Below are positions 8,385-17,506 of a stretch of DNA of 64,000 bases, one piece after another (the first letter of the stretch is position 1; the number at the start of each line of letters is the position of its first letter). Below the pieces are notes generated by a model. The model searched no databases. It saw nothing but the letters and a program-made list of their open reading frames with translations, and was not told the DNA's origin. The DNA is from an uncultured Neglectibacter sp. (GTDB lineage Bacteria; Bacillota; Clostridia; Oscillospirales; Acutalibacteraceae), in contig CAMNSA010000007.1 in assembly GCA_946554335.1 (NCBI GenBank), positions 1 through 64,000 on the forward strand, written 5' to 3'. The translations under genes were made by a program, and so were the position numbers.

Positions 8385-8810
8385 TCAAGCAGGGAAAGAA
8401 ATGATTTTCTTTCCCTTTTTCTTTGCATATTGCAAGGTTTTCTGCGCACCGCCAAAAGATCGGATCACATAGGCCACTATGACATCAGCCATATCCACCA
8501 TTCGCTGATTTCTCTTAGATATGGCAAAGCGCAATGGAACATCTTCTAAATCCGGATAAAGAGAGGAATCATAACCTGATGTATCAGTATTCCTGTTTAG
8601 ATAGGCCAGCACCAGAATGATTCGAATATGCGGGTACGCTTTTCTCAGTTTTCGCAATACGGCGGCACAAAGCTTATCGAACTCGCCATATCCTCCCAAA
8701 AAGAAGGTGTCAGCACCCTCTAAAATCAATGTTTCCACTGTGTCTGCCAACCAGCTCTCCACATAGTCCCGCCGCATGATTTCAGCATGTCCACAGAAGG
8801 TAACTTTCAT
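8385..8810 (-). CDS. SLOG/YpsA-like Rossmann protein
   Basis: A 141-residue protein starting MKVTFCGH, with GGYGEFDKLCAAVLRKL, a middle IILVLAYLNRN strand and the late segment KRNQRMVDMADVIVAYVIRSFGGAQKTLQYAKKKGKKII. This order matches the DUF1273/YpsA group of the SLOG superfamily, which binds nucleotides or nucleotide-derived ligands. The cellular job is unknown; some SLOG proteins sense nucleotide signals. It is convergent with the flavin-reductase gene, and its last codons contain that gene's terminator. Confidence 0.75.
   Translation of the reverse strand: MKVTFCGHAEIMRRDYVESWLADTVETLILEGADTFFLGGYGEFDKLCAAVLRKLRKAYPHIRIILVLAYLNRNTDTSGYDSSLYPDLEDVPLRFAISKRNQRMVDMADVIVAYVIRSFGGAQKTLQYAKKKGKKIISFPA
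8392..8423 (+). terminator. Terminator inside the convergent SLOG gene
   Basis: A 10-bp perfect stem (GGGAAAGAAA with TTTCTTTCCC) and a 4-nt loop are followed by TTTTTCTTT on the plus strand. It ends the marR operon while lying in the 3' coding end of the opposite-strand gene, encoding its Lys-rich tail. Confidence 0.8.
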
Positions 8811-8942
8811 TTTTTCTCCCCTTTTTCCCTTGCATACTTATTTCGTCATTCTTATATGTGCAACTAATTACACATAACATCTTACAGCTTATAAAGCCAA
8901 TCTATCAAAGCTACACTAGTTTTGTCAACTGCTTCAGATAGG

Positions 8943-9185
8943 ATGGTGAAGAAATTGGGGAGATACGGTACGATCAGGATCAACCTTGCAAAGCTCATAG
9001 AGAAAAGCGGGATCAGCAAAAACAAACTCAGCCAGCGGGCGGAGATGCAGAGAACACAGCTGAACCGCTACTGCAACAACGACATTGCGCGCCTGGACAT
9101 TGATGTGTTAGCACGGCTCTGCTCTGTTCTCGATTGTGAGATCGGCGACCTTCTGGAATTCGTCCCGCCGGATAAATCAGATTAG
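8943..9185 (+). CDS. Small XRE-family HTH regulator
   Basis: An 80-residue Cro/C1-type HTH protein of the YozG kind: INLAKLIEKSGISKNKLSQRAE gives helices 1-2, followed by the recognition helix and the tail VLARLCSVLDCEIGDLLEFV. Such stand-alone HTH proteins often regulate a neighbouring gene or a toxin; no partner is visible here. The ribosome site is weak, so the start could be the ATG at 8943 or the TTG at 8922. Confidence 0.8.
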   Translation: MVKKLGRYGTIRINLAKLIEKSGISKNKLSQRAEMQRTQLNRYCNNDIARLDIDVLARLCSVLDCEIGDLLEFVPPDKSD

Positions 9186-9193
9186 GAAGGAGC

Positions 9194-9221
9194 AAAAGAT
9201 TGAGCTTTGCTCAATCTTTTT
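9194..9221 (+). terminator. Terminator of the small HTH gene
   Basis: The stem AAAGATTGAGC with GCTCAATCTTT and a 3-nt loop is followed by TTTTTGC, 8 bp after the HTH stop codon. Confidence 0.8.
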
Positions 9222-9222
9222 G

Positions 9223-9254
9223 CGACTAATCACTTACAACTAATAACTAATTGC
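9223..9254. repeat. TAAC-rich repeat tail, copy 3
   Basis: The segment GACTAATCACTTACAACTAA and the following TAACTAATTGCC match the AT-rich tail found next to hairpin elements elsewhere. It lies between two terminators. Confidence 0.5.
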
Positions 9255-9260
9255 CAAAAT

Positions 9261-9292
9261 AAAAAAGACGCCTTAGGAAAGGCGTCTTTTTT
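9261..9292. terminator. Bidirectional terminator of secF and HTH gene
   Basis: A 12-bp stem (AAAAAAGACGCC with GGCGTCTTTTTT) has T runs on both strands. It lies 13 bp past the secF stop and serves the convergent HTH gene as a second terminator. Confidence 0.88.
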
Positions 9293-9305
9293 ATTTTCGG
9301 TATTC

Positions 9306-10262
9306 TCACCGCTTGGAAGAAGCGGCTGCCAATCTTTTCTGCTTGTGGATCTGCCACATGGCAAAAATGTTGGGAGCAATAAACTGAGAGGAAAAACAGC
9401 CTGCTACAACGCCCACCAGCATGGGAAGGGCGAAGGAGACCACAGAGCTGATGTTGTAGACCATGGCGACGATCAGCACCACCAGAATGGCCAGGAAGGT
9501 GGTAAGAGAAGTGCAGATCGTGCGGCCCAGCGTCTGATTCAGGCTCAGGTTCATAACATCGGTAAGCTCCGCCTTGGGCCCCAGCTTCCGCTTATTTTCC
9601 CGGACGCGGTCATAGATAACAATGGTGCTGTTGATGGAATAGCCCAGGATGGTAAGCACCACGCCGATGAAGATATCGTTGATGGAAAGCCCGAACACTA
9701 CAAACACGCAGAAGGAGATCAGCACATCGTGCAAAAGGGCGATCACCGCGGTGATACCGGCGGAAAAACCGCCGATCTTCCGGAAACGCAAAGTGATATA
9801 CACCAGCATCAGAATGGTCGTCAGCGCAAAGCATACCAGGCATTTCTGGAAGAATTTCGCGCCCATGGTGGCGTCTACGGAGTTGGACTCCAGCAAAGTA
9901 AAGGTGAGGTCGTCATAGACGGTGGTCAGGGTTTCGGCCACCTTGGTTTGCTCGTCCGGGGAAAGACTGTCATTTCCCGCGAAGGACACGGTAACGGACT
10001 TGGCATTGGAATTGATGCCCTCGTTCACCGTGACGGAAGCGTCCCGGTTAAACTCGGTTTTGATGGTATCCTCCAAAGCCTCGGCAGACACCTCGCCGCC
10101 CTCCACAGAGTAGCGGATCATCGCGCCGCCCGCAAACTGGATATCCAGCTTGGGCTTAATGATGACGCTTGCTAAGATACCCACAACGATCACGGCAACG
10201 GAGATGAGGAAAAACACATTCTTCCTCTTGTAGAAATCCAGGTTAAATATTTTCTTATTCAC
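9306..10262 (-). CDS. secF: Protein translocase subunit SecF
   Basis: A 318-residue inner-membrane subunit of the SecDF accessory complex that uses the proton or sodium gradient to assist late steps of Sec export. An N-terminal transmembrane helix is followed by a periplasmic-type domain (IQFAGGAMIRY) and five more helices; the family motif GYSINSTIVIYDRVREN is clear. I chose the GTG at 10262 because GGAGGT lies 7 bp upstream; it overlaps the secD stop by 8 bp, so the two are translationally coupled. The longer frame starting at a TTG (10277) has no ribosome site. Confidence 0.95.
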   Translation of the reverse strand: MNKKIFNLDFYKRKNVFFLISVAVIVVGILASVIIKPKLDIQFAGGAMIRYSVEGGEVSAEALEDTIKTEFNRDASVTVNEGINSNAKSVTVSFAGNDSLSPDEQTKVAETLTTVYDDLTFTLLESNSVDATMGAKFFQKCLVCFALTTILMLVYITLRFRKIGGFSAGITAVIALLHDVLISFCVFVVFGLSINDIFIGVVLTILGYSINSTIVIYDRVRENKRKLGPKAELTDVMNLSLNQTLGRTICTSLTTFLAILVVLIVAMVYNISSVVSFALPMLVGVVAGCFSSQFIAPNIFAMWQIHKQKRLAAASSKR

Positions 10263-11667
10263 CGCGAGCACCTCCAAACAGCCACTTTTTATGCAGGCAC
10301 TTGAAGCCGGCCAGGGACATGGTCATCATTCTGGTGGCAAACACGCCCATGATGAAGTTGGCAATAATACCCACCAGAAGGGTAAACCCGAAGGAGAAGA
10401 TGGAACCGGTGGTGGACTGGCCGAAGATCATGGAAAGAATATTGCTGGGGCCAAACACACCCATGAGCATCACTGCCACAATGGCGGTGGTGAGGTTGCC
10501 GTCGAAGATGGCCCAGAAGCTGCTCTTGAAGCCGTTCTGCAAAGCGCCGTCCAGGGTCTTCCCGTTCTTCAGCTCTTCCCGGATCCTGCTGGCGGTAAGT
10601 ACATTGGCGTCCACGCCGATACCGATAGAGAGGATCAGGCCAGCAATACCGGGCAGCGTCATGGTGAAGGAGCTGAACTGGGCAAAGTATCCGGAAACGG
10701 CCGCGAAACAGATGCCCATCTGACCGGCCAGGCTGATGGTAGCCACTACGCCGGGCAGGCGGAACACCAGGATCATCAGCACGGCGATCACCGCAAAGGC
10801 GATCACACCCGCCAGGGTCATGGCGTCCAGAGCCTGAGCGCCCAGGGTGGGGGCAAGAGAGTTGAAGTTGGAGGTCTCCAGGGCAAAGGGCAAAGCGCCC
10901 GCCTGGATCCTGGCCGCCAACGCGGAGGCGGACTCATTGGTGAAGTCTCCCTGAATCACACATTTTCCGTCGGTGATCACCGCTTCCACCGTGGGGGCGG
11001 AAAGGCGCACATCGTCCATCCAGATGGAGATGGTCTGGCCCTTCAGGCGTTCTGTGGCCTCGGCAAATTTCGTGGTTCCCTCATCGGAAAGCTCCAGGGA
11101 AACAATGGGCTCCGTACTTCCGGTCTGCTGATCCTGCTGGAAAGCAAGCTCGGCCTTGACTACATCGGAACCCTCCAGGATCACATTTTCCGCTGTGGTG
11201 CCGGAGGGCGTCTTATAGACGGTCTCACCGTTTGTTCCATACTCCATGCTCTCATAGGAGCCGCCCTCCCGGAAGGTGAGCAGAGCGGTGGAGGCCAATT
11301 CCTCCACAGCGGTTTCCGGATCAAAATCCGTCTCATCACTCTTCCAGGGGAAGCGCACGATAATGCGGTTGTTTGCCGCGTCGGTGTAGAGCTCGTAGTC
11401 CGTAATATTGGTGGACACCATACGGGTCTCGATAATAGCCTTGGCGGACTCCAGCTCAGAGTCGGTGGCCTTTACGCCATTGGCAGGGCTGAAGGTGGCC
11501 TCTACTCCGCCGCGGATATCGATTCCCCATCTGATATCTCCCGCGCCTTTTATGACGGCGTCCTTAAAATCGCCTCTCTGAGTGTACACGCCGAACAGGG
11601 CCGTGTATACCAGAGCCGCAATGAGAAGCGCCACCACAAAAAACACTGGTTTTTTTACTCGCTTCAT
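10255..11667 (-). CDS. secD: Protein translocase subunit SecD
   Basis: A 470-residue SecD. It begins with a transmembrane helix, has the D1 motif WGIDIRGGVEATF, the P1 external domain (residues about 60-260) and six-helix C-terminal translocase region with GIGVDANVLTASRIREEL, a conserved motif carrying the ion-relay Asp. The start at 11667 has GGAGG upstream and matches the usual N-terminus; the frame is open 11 codons further. It is the first gene of secDF, downstream of the ispH-rpsA gene. Confidence 0.95.
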   Translation of the reverse strand: MKRVKKPVFFVVALLIAALVYTALFGVYTQRGDFKDAVIKGAGDIRWGIDIRGGVEATFSPANGVKATDSELESAKAIIETRMVSTNITDYELYTDAANNRIIVRFPWKSDETDFDPETAVEELASTALLTFREGGSYESMEYGTNGETVYKTPSGTTAENVILEGSDVVKAELAFQQDQQTGSTEPIVSLELSDEGTTKFAEATERLKGQTISIWMDDVRLSAPTVEAVITDGKCVIQGDFTNESASALAARIQAGALPFALETSNFNSLAPTLGAQALDAMTLAGVIAFAVIAVLMILVFRLPGVVATISLAGQMGICFAAVSGYFAQFSSFTMTLPGIAGLILSIGIGVDANVLTASRIREELKNGKTLDGALQNGFKSSFWAIFDGNLTTAIVAVMLMGVFGPSNILSMIFGQSTTGSIFSFGFTLLVGIIANFIMGVFATRMMTMSLAGFKCLHKKWLFGGARGE

Positions 11668-11743
11668 GGGTGTTTTCCTCCACTTCCGGCTTCCCGGCAA
11701 AGCTACGGGCAGGGAAAGCCAGGATTATTCTTTCACTACATGC

Positions 11744-11772
11744 AAAACAGGGCAGTGTACACCACCCTGTGT
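11744..11772 (-). terminator. Weak terminator-like hairpin after ispH-rpsA
   Basis: On the minus strand CAGGG and CCCTG arms flank an 11-nt loop and are followed by TTTTGC. It lies between ispH-rpsA and secD and could attenuate readthrough. Confidence 0.4.
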
Positions 11773-11794
11773 GTTTTGACATGTAAAACGCTTC

Positions 11795-13939
11795 TTATTC
11801 CTCAGCGGGCTCTTCCGCCGCAGGCTCCTCTGCCTTCTCGGGCTCCACAGTCTCTGCGGGCTCCGCAGGCTTTTCTTCGGCTGCGGGAGCGTCCTCTCCG
11901 GCAACATAAACTATCGCGTTTTCAGGGGCTTCCTTGGCCGCCTCATCCTCAGCCGCCTGCTGCTCCTCCAGGAGAGCGCGGATGGAAAGAGAGACCCGGT
12001 GCTTCTCCAGATCCACTTCCGTGATCTTCACCTTGACCTCGTCCCCTACCTTCAGCACATCCTGAGGCTTCTCGATGCGGTGGTCAGCGATCTGAGAGAT
12101 ATGGATCAGGCCGTCGATGCCCGGAATCACCGTGGCAAAAGCGCCGAACTGGGTAAGACCCACGATCTTTACATCGCATACCGTACCGGCGGGATATTCG
12201 TTCTTCATCTTCTCCCAGGGATTGTCCTCCGGACGCTTGTAGCCCAAGGAGATCTTGTTGTTCTCTCTGTCCAGACTCTTGATGTACACCTCGGCCGTAT
12301 CGCCCACATTCAGCACTTCGCTGGGATGCTTGATCCGGTTCCAGGAAAGCTCGGAAATATGGACCATGCCGTCCACTCCGCCCAAGTCCACAAAGGCCCC
12401 AAAGTTGGTCAGGGATTTCACCTTTCCGGTGAAGCGCTGTCCCTCTTCGATCTCAGACCAGAACTTCTCCTGGGCCGCTCTGCGCTCCTCCCGGAGCACG
12501 CTGCGGATGGAGCCCACTGCCCGGCGGCGCTGGCGATTCACTTCAATAATACGGAACTTTACTTCCTTGCCCATCAGCTCGTTCAGGTCTTCCCCTCTGG
12601 AAGCGGTGGCCTGAGAGGCGGGGACGAAAATGCGCATGGCGTCTTTCAAAACGATGACGCCGCCCTTGACCACCTCGATGACCTTGCCGGAAAGGATCTC
12701 GCCGCTTTCCTGGGCCTGGGCAATCTCATCCCAGCCCTTCATAGCGTCTACACGGCGCTTGGAAAGCATGATGGTGCCCTCCTGGTCATTGGTCTTCATG
12801 ATGAGAAGCTCCATCTCATCGCCCAGCTTAACTACATCCTCAGGCTTCACGGCAGGGTCATTGGAAAGCTCGTTGGCCGGGATGAATCCGGCCTGCTTTC
12901 TGCCCACATCCACATACACTTCCGTAGGAGAGATCCCTACTACGACACCGTGCACCTTCTCGTCTGTATTTAAGCTTTTGAGGGATTCCTCAAGCATCTC
13001 CTCAAAATTTTGCTCAGTGTTGTTGATTTCTGACATGGCAGCTAGTACCTCCTTTATTATGCTTGCAGGCGTGGACGCGCCCGCAGTAATACCGATCTTA
13101 CCCCCCGGCCCCAAAGACAGCAGCGGGGCCGTTTTCTCTTCCCGGCTTTCCAAGCATCCTCCCGCCTTCCCGGGATCCTCCCCGAAAAGAGCCGGAAGCT
13201 CGTCTGCTCCCTCAATGAGAAAAGCGGGGCCATACTGCGCGCAAATTTTCAGAAGCTTGTCCGTGTTGGAGCTGTTTCTGCCCCCCAGCACCAGCATGGC
13301 GTCACACTGCCCCGCAAGGGAAGCGGCTTCCGTTTGCCTCAGCGCAGTTGCATTACATATTGTATCAAAAACCGCGGCGTTTGTACATAGTTTTTTCAGA
13401 GTTTTTGAAGTATTCTCCCATTCTTTTTTGTGAAAAGTGGTCTGGGAAGCGATGGTGACCGGCATTTCTCTGAGAGAGGGCTTTTGGGAAAAAACTTCTT
13501 CCAGCTCCCGGGCGCCGTTCACCACATAATGCTCACCCACACAGTGCCCGATGATCCCCTGCACTTCCGGATGCTCCCTGTCTCCGGCCAGAAGAAACAC
13601 CCGTCCCTCTTCCCCGGCGCGCCGGGCGATCTCATGGATCTTTTTCACAAAGGGACAGGTGGCGTCGCAGCAGGGGATACCCAGGCTTTCGATCTCCTCC
13701 GTGACCTTTTGTGACACGCCGTGAGAGCGGATTACCAGCACAGTCCCCTCCGGCGTATCCTCCGGGCGCTCCACCGCCCTTACGCCTTTTTCCTCCAACT
13801 CTCTCACCATGCGGGGATTGTGTATGATCGGCCCTAAGGTGGCCGCCTTTTTTCCTTCCTCCAGCAGCTTATATACCTGCTTTACAGCCCGGTCCACGCC
13901 GAAACAAAACCCCGCGTGGGCGGCTACTTCGATTTTCAA
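11795..13939 (-). CDS. ispH-rpsA: IspH reductase fused to ribosomal S1 domains
   Basis: A 714-residue fusion. Residues 1-300 are 4-hydroxy-3-methylbut-2-enyl diphosphate reductase (last step of the MEP isoprenoid pathway), with iron-sulfur ligands C12, C95 and C195 and the TASQTTFHKKEW signature. Residues about 325-650 are four S1 RNA-binding domains; the clearest are GKVKSLTNFGAFVDLGGVDG and the fourth ending IDGLIHISQIAD. A Glu/Ala-rich acidic tail closes it. This fusion is known from many Clostridia. The start is TTG, overlapping the plsC stop by 4 bp. Whether the halves cooperate is unknown. Confidence 0.93.
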   Translation of the reverse strand: MKIEVAAHAGFCFGVDRAVKQVYKLLEEGKKAATLGPIIHNPRMVRELEEKGVRAVERPEDTPEGTVLVIRSHGVSQKVTEEIESLGIPCCDATCPFVKKIHEIARRAGEEGRVFLLAGDREHPEVQGIIGHCVGEHYVVNGARELEEVFSQKPSLREMPVTIASQTTFHKKEWENTSKTLKKLCTNAAVFDTICNATALRQTEAASLAGQCDAMLVLGGRNSSNTDKLLKICAQYGPAFLIEGADELPALFGEDPGKAGGCLESREEKTAPLLSLGPGGKIGITAGASTPASIIKEVLAAMSEINNTEQNFEEMLEESLKSLNTDEKVHGVVVGISPTEVYVDVGRKQAGFIPANELSNDPAVKPEDVVKLGDEMELLIMKTNDQEGTIMLSKRRVDAMKGWDEIAQAQESGEILSGKVIEVVKGGVIVLKDAMRIFVPASQATASRGEDLNELMGKEVKFRIIEVNRQRRRAVGSIRSVLREERRAAQEKFWSEIEEGQRFTGKVKSLTNFGAFVDLGGVDGMVHISELSWNRIKHPSEVLNVGDTAEVYIKSLDRENNKISLGYKRPEDNPWEKMKNEYPAGTVCDVKIVGLTQFGAFATVIPGIDGLIHISQIADHRIEKPQDVLKVGDEVKVKITEVDLEKHRVSLSIRALLEEQQAAEDEAAKEAPENAIVYVAGEDAPAAEEKPAEPAETVEPEKAEEPAAEEPAEE

Positions 13940-14622
13940 GGCTGATCCTCCCCCGGCTCTGCCTTTCTGGAGGCGATTCCCAGCTCTTGAAGGGACTCCT
14001 CCCGCAAGCGGACGATGGAGTCCATGATCGTGCGGCTGGCCTTTCTCAGCTGCATGCTGGAATCATCCGGAATGGCCAGCTCCTCTGCCGAAAGAGGTTT
14101 TCCGAAACGGATGAACATTTTGTGAAAGGGCTTGGGAAGCTTTCCGTCCTGGGCAGTGATGCACACCGGCACCACCGGAGCCTTTGTCCGGTAATGCAGC
14201 AGCGCGGCGCCGGTTTTAGGCCGCTGCAGCTCTCCCGTTTCAGAGCGGTGTCCCTCCAGGAACACGCCCACCACGCCGTTTTCTCCTAAAAGCTTTACCG
14301 CGTCTGCCAGCGCGTCCTCTCCGCCGCTTCCCCGCTTGACCGGGAAGGCTCCCAGCCGTCTTAACAGCCCGCCGATAAAGGCGTTATGAAACAGCTCTTC
14401 CTTCGCCATATAAAACACCTGGCGCTTCTGTACCAGTCCCAGCACCACGGGATCCTTCATGGCCAAATGGTTGCTGCAAAGCAGCACGGGCCCTTCCTTT
14501 GGAATATGCTCCATTCCCGACGGGGACAGCCGGTAGACCGGATAATAAAAGATGCTCAAAAGGAATTTCCCCACCCGGTAGAGCCATCCCATTTTCTTAG
14601 CCTTTCTCTGTTCTCTCTTCAT
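13936..14622 (-). CDS. plsC: 1-acyl-sn-glycerol-3-phosphate acyltransferase
   Basis: A 228-residue PlsC-type acyltransferase that makes phosphatidic acid at the membrane. The catalytic NHxxxxD motif is NHLAMKD near residue 55, and the second motif FPVKRGSGGED and third FLEGHRSETGEL are present. An N-terminal hydrophobic stretch (residues 13-30) would anchor it. GAGGTG precedes the ATG. It sits between cmk and ispH-rpsA, the usual clostridial order, with the ispH start overlapping its stop. Confidence 0.92.
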   Translation of the reverse strand: MKREQRKAKKMGWLYRVGKFLLSIFYYPVYRLSPSGMEHIPKEGPVLLCSNHLAMKDPVVLGLVQKRQVFYMAKEELFHNAFIGGLLRRLGAFPVKRGSGGEDALADAVKLLGENGVVGVFLEGHRSETGELQRPKTGAALLHYRTKAPVVPVCITAQDGKLPKPFHKMFIRFGKPLSAEELAIPDDSSMQLRKASRTIMDSIVRLREESLQELGIASRKAEPGEDQP

Positions 14623-14645
14623 ACCATATCACCTCTTCCCCATAT

Positions 14646-15332
14646 TTACAAGCGTGTCCCCTGCTCCCTGAGGCGAGCCTCCACCATTTCCACCAGCCTC
14701 TGCACGGATTCCTCCAGCGTCTCCCCGGTGGTGTCCAGAAGCAGAGAGTCCGCGGCCGGCTTTAAGGGGGCGATCTCCCGCCGGGAGTCCTGTTCATCTC
14801 TCAGGCAGATCTCCGAAAGGATCTTTTCAAACTCCGCCTTCTGTCCGGCGGCCTCCAGCTGCCGAACCCTGCGCCGGGCCCGCTCCTCCGCGGCCGCGGT
14901 GAGGAAGATCTTCAACTGGGCGTCAGGCAGCACCACCGTCCCGATATCCCGGCCGTCCATCAGCACATTGTTCTTTCTCGCGAGTTCCCGCTGAAGCTCT
15001 AAAAGATACGCCCGCACTGCCGGGATCGCTGAACACTGGGACGCCGCCATGGACACCTCCGGCGTGCGGATCAGAGCAGTGACCTCCTCCTCCCCCAGGA
15101 ACATCTTCTGGCCCTCTTCGGCGGCCTCGATGCCCACCTCCAGTCCCGGCAGGGCAGCCTCTACGGCCGCGGGATCCCGGGGGTCGATCTGCTCGCGCAG
15201 CAGGTATAGGGCAATGGTGCGGTACAGCGCGCCGGTATCCACATACAAAAATCCCAGCTTTCCGGCCGCCGCCTTGGCGATGCTGGACTTGCCCGCTCCG
15301 GCGGGCCCGTCAATGGCTACTGCAAAAGTCAT
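14646..15332 (-). CDS. cmk: Cytidylate kinase
   Basis: A 228-residue (d)CMP kinase. The P-loop is GPAGAGKSS near residue 10; the family signatures YVDTGALYRTIALY and MDGRDIGTVVLPDAQLKIFLTA follow, then a LID-like segment rich in Arg. It converts CMP and dCMP to diphosphates. The start ATG has GGAGAAAA upstream. It is followed after 23 bp by plsC; cmk-plsC-ispH is a conserved gene string in Clostridia. Confidence 0.95.
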   Translation of the reverse strand: MTFAVAIDGPAGAGKSSIAKAAAGKLGFLYVDTGALYRTIALYLLREQIDPRDPAAVEAALPGLEVGIEAAEEGQKMFLGEEEVTALIRTPEVSMAASQCSAIPAVRAYLLELQRELARKNNVLMDGRDIGTVVLPDAQLKIFLTAAAEERARRRVRQLEAAGQKAEFEKILSEICLRDEQDSRREIAPLKPAADSLLLDTTGETLEESVQRLVEMVEARLREQGTRL

Positions 15333-15398
15333 CTTATTTTCTCCTTTTTCGCTTCCTGCCGCGAACCGGCGCGGCGACGGGCTGAAGCCCGGAATTCC

Positions 15399-16637
15399 TT
15401 ATAAATACCCGCCGGCAAGATGACCGGTGGAAAAGGCGATCTGCAAATTGTAGCCGCCGGTATAGGCGTCGCAGTCCATCACCTCTCCGGCAAAATAGAG
15501 ACCCTTCCTGAGCTTTGACTCCATGGTGCGCGGGTCGATCTCCCGGAGGCTGACCCCGCCGCAGGTGACGATGGCCTCTGAGATGGGCCGAAAGCCCTGG
15601 ATCTCCACGGCGAAGTCCTTCAAAAGCCCGGACAGCGCCTGGCGCTGCTCCCGGGTAACGGAATGACAGCGGGTTTCGGGAGGGATCCCGGAACGCCTGA
15701 CGATCACCGGGATCAGCTTTTGAGGCAGCAGCTCATCAAGAGAATTTAAAAAGATCCTGTTTTTATTCTTTTCCAGGTCCCGCAAAAGCCTGGCGTCCAG
15801 CTGTCGGGCGTCCAGAGCGGGCTTCAAATCAATGTGTACCGTATATTTCCCCGGCTTCATAGGGTGCATGTGGGCAGAGGCGCTTAAAATGGTGGGACCC
15901 GAAAGGCCGAAATGGGTAAAAAGCAGCTCTCCGAAATCCTCGTACACCGGCTTTTTCTTTCCCATAGCGGTGACTTTCACGCCGCAGTTTCTCAGGGAAA
16001 GCCCCATCATGCTCCGACAGTCCTCCCCCGTCTCTACCAGGGGAATCAGCGAGGGGACAGGCTCACTCACCGTATGGCCCGCAAGCTTTGCCAGCCGGAA
16101 GCCGTCCCCGTTGGAGCCGGTGCCGGGATAGGAGGCCCCGCCGCAGGCAAGAAGCACCGTTTTTCCCCGGTAGTCTCCCCGATGAGTGCGCACACCCCAA
16201 ATCCCTCCCTCATGGGAAAGCAGGGAAAGGACCGGCTCCCGGAGCGCCTCCGCCCCCGCGCCCAGGGCAAAGCGCGCCAAAGCGTCCGCAATATCGTGGG
16301 CGCTGTCCGACTGCGGGAACACCCTTCTGCCCCGCTCGGTTTTCAGCCTGACCCCCCGGCTCTCGAAAAATTCCATCACAGCCTGAGGAGGAAACGCCGT
16401 CAAAGCCGTGTACAGGAACTTCCCGCCCCGGGGGATATTCTCAATGGCCTGCTCTACAGAGCAGTGATTCGTCACATTGCAGCGCCCCTTGCCGGTAATG
16501 CGCAGCTTTCTTCCCAAAACCTCGTTTTTATCGAACAGGGCGACTCTTTTCCCCCGTCCGGCGCAAACGCCCGCCGCCATCAGACCCGCGGCGCCCGCTC
16601 CGATGACGATGGCGTCATATTCCTCTAAAAAGTTCAC
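15399..16637 (-). CDS. HI0933/BaiN-family FAD-dependent oxidoreductase
   Basis: A 412-residue flavoprotein. The N-terminal Rossmann motif is IVIGAGAAGLMAAG, followed by GRKLRITGKGRCNVTNH, and a C-terminal second FAD segment ends GEVMDCDAYTGGYNLQIAFSTG, the signature of the HI0933/YhiN/BaiN family. BaiN has been reported to reduce bile-acid intermediates, but most members have no known substrate, so a bile-acid role is not implied. The GTG start overlaps the RpiR stop by 4 bp, so expression is coupled to that regulator. Confidence 0.9.
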   Translation of the reverse strand: MNFLEEYDAIVIGAGAAGLMAAGVCAGRGKRVALFDKNEVLGRKLRITGKGRCNVTNHCSVEQAIENIPRGGKFLYTALTAFPPQAVMEFFESRGVRLKTERGRRVFPQSDSAHDIADALARFALGAGAEALREPVLSLLSHEGGIWGVRTHRGDYRGKTVLLACGGASYPGTGSNGDGFRLAKLAGHTVSEPVPSLIPLVETGEDCRSMMGLSLRNCGVKVTAMGKKKPVYEDFGELLFTHFGLSGPTILSASAHMHPMKPGKYTVHIDLKPALDARQLDARLLRDLEKNKNRIFLNSLDELLPQKLIPVIVRRSGIPPETRCHSVTREQRQALSGLLKDFAVEIQGFRPISEAIVTCGGVSLREIDPRTMESKLRKGLYFAGEVMDCDAYTGGYNLQIAFSTGHLAGGYL

Positions 16638-17506
16638 TGGCCGCTTTCATCCACCTTTTCATAGACAGAATATTCGTCCCAGATGCTCTCGATCCGTTTC
16701 AGTGTTTCCGCCACCTCGTCCTTCTTCTGGATGGCCACCGTGACGATCAGGGCGTTGATCACGCTCAGCGGCCCCACCAGGGAATCTACAAAGGACACCA
16801 TGTCGCTGCGGGCCAGAAGCAGGTGCGAGGAATACTCCGCCAGAGGCGACAGGGGGCTGTCCGTGATGGCGATGGTGGAAAGCCCGCGGTCAGAGGCGTA
16901 TTTCAGGGTTTTCACGGCCTTTTTGGAATATCTTGGGAAGCTGATGGCGATCACGGCGTCTCCCGCCTTTGCCCGGATCATCTGCTGTAGGATCGTGGCC
17001 TCGCTGGTGGCCTCCACCAGCTGCACCGAATCGAACACCAGGCGCAGGTAATGGGCCAGCAGCGTCGCCAGAGCCAGAGAACTGCCCGCGCCCAGAATAT
17101 ACACCTGAGGCGCCTTGACCAGGGCGTCCGCCGCCCGGTAAAAGTCCTCGTGGTTAATGCTCTCCTTCGTCCGCTTCAGGATGCCGATATCCTGATCCAA
17201 CACCTCGTCCAGAAGATGATCCAACTCCGTGTTGTTGGAGGTCATCTCCAACCGCTGGAGGCTGGTCATCTTATTGCGTATCATTTCCTGCATCGCCTGC
17301 TGCAGGGCAGGGTAACCGGAATAACCGATCTCGGTGGCGAAGCGCACCACCGTAGACTCGCTGACTCCCACAGTGGCCCCCAGACGGGAAGCCGTCATAA
17401 ACGCAACCTTATCCGAGTGCTCCTCGATGAATTTCGCGATAAGCCGCTGCCCCTTGGAGAAGGTAGGGCTCTTCTCCCGGATCCGTTCCGCAAGCTGACT
17501 GTTCAC
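16634..17506 (-). CDS. RpiR/MurR-family transcriptional regulator
   Basis: A 290-residue regulator with an N-terminal HTH (FSKGQRLIAKFIEEHSDKVAFMTA and VGVSESTVVRFATEIGYSG) and a C-terminal SIS sugar-isomerase domain (residues about 120-260; VYILGAGSSLALATLLAHYL). SIS domains bind phosphosugars. The GTG start has GAGGGGG 7 bp upstream. It is the first gene of a run toward cmk, yet RpiR proteins usually govern sugar genes, so its target may lie elsewhere. Confidence 0.92.
   Translation of the reverse strand: MNSQLAERIREKSPTFSKGQRLIAKFIEEHSDKVAFMTASRLGATVGVSESTVVRFATEIGYSGYPALQQAMQEMIRNKMTSLQRLEMTSNNTELDHLLDEVLDQDIGILKRTKESINHEDFYRAADALVKAPQVYILGAGSSLALATLLAHYLRLVFDSVQLVEATSEATILQQMIRAKAGDAVIAISFPRYSKKAVKTLKYASDRGLSTIAITDSPLSPLAEYSSHLLLARSDMVSFVDSLVGPLSVINALIVTVAIQKKDEVAETLKRIESIWDEYSVYEKVDESGQ

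Noticed and set aside
10291-12024. 577-codon open frame on the plus strand over secD
   Set aside because: It lies opposite the well-supported secD and ispH-rpsA genes, has low-complexity Gly/His/Gln-rich composition typical of antisense shadows, and no ribosome site.
16634-17506. RpiR regulator and FAD oxidoreductase as a bile-acid module
   Set aside because: The HI0933/BaiN family is broad, and no other bile-acid gene is present.
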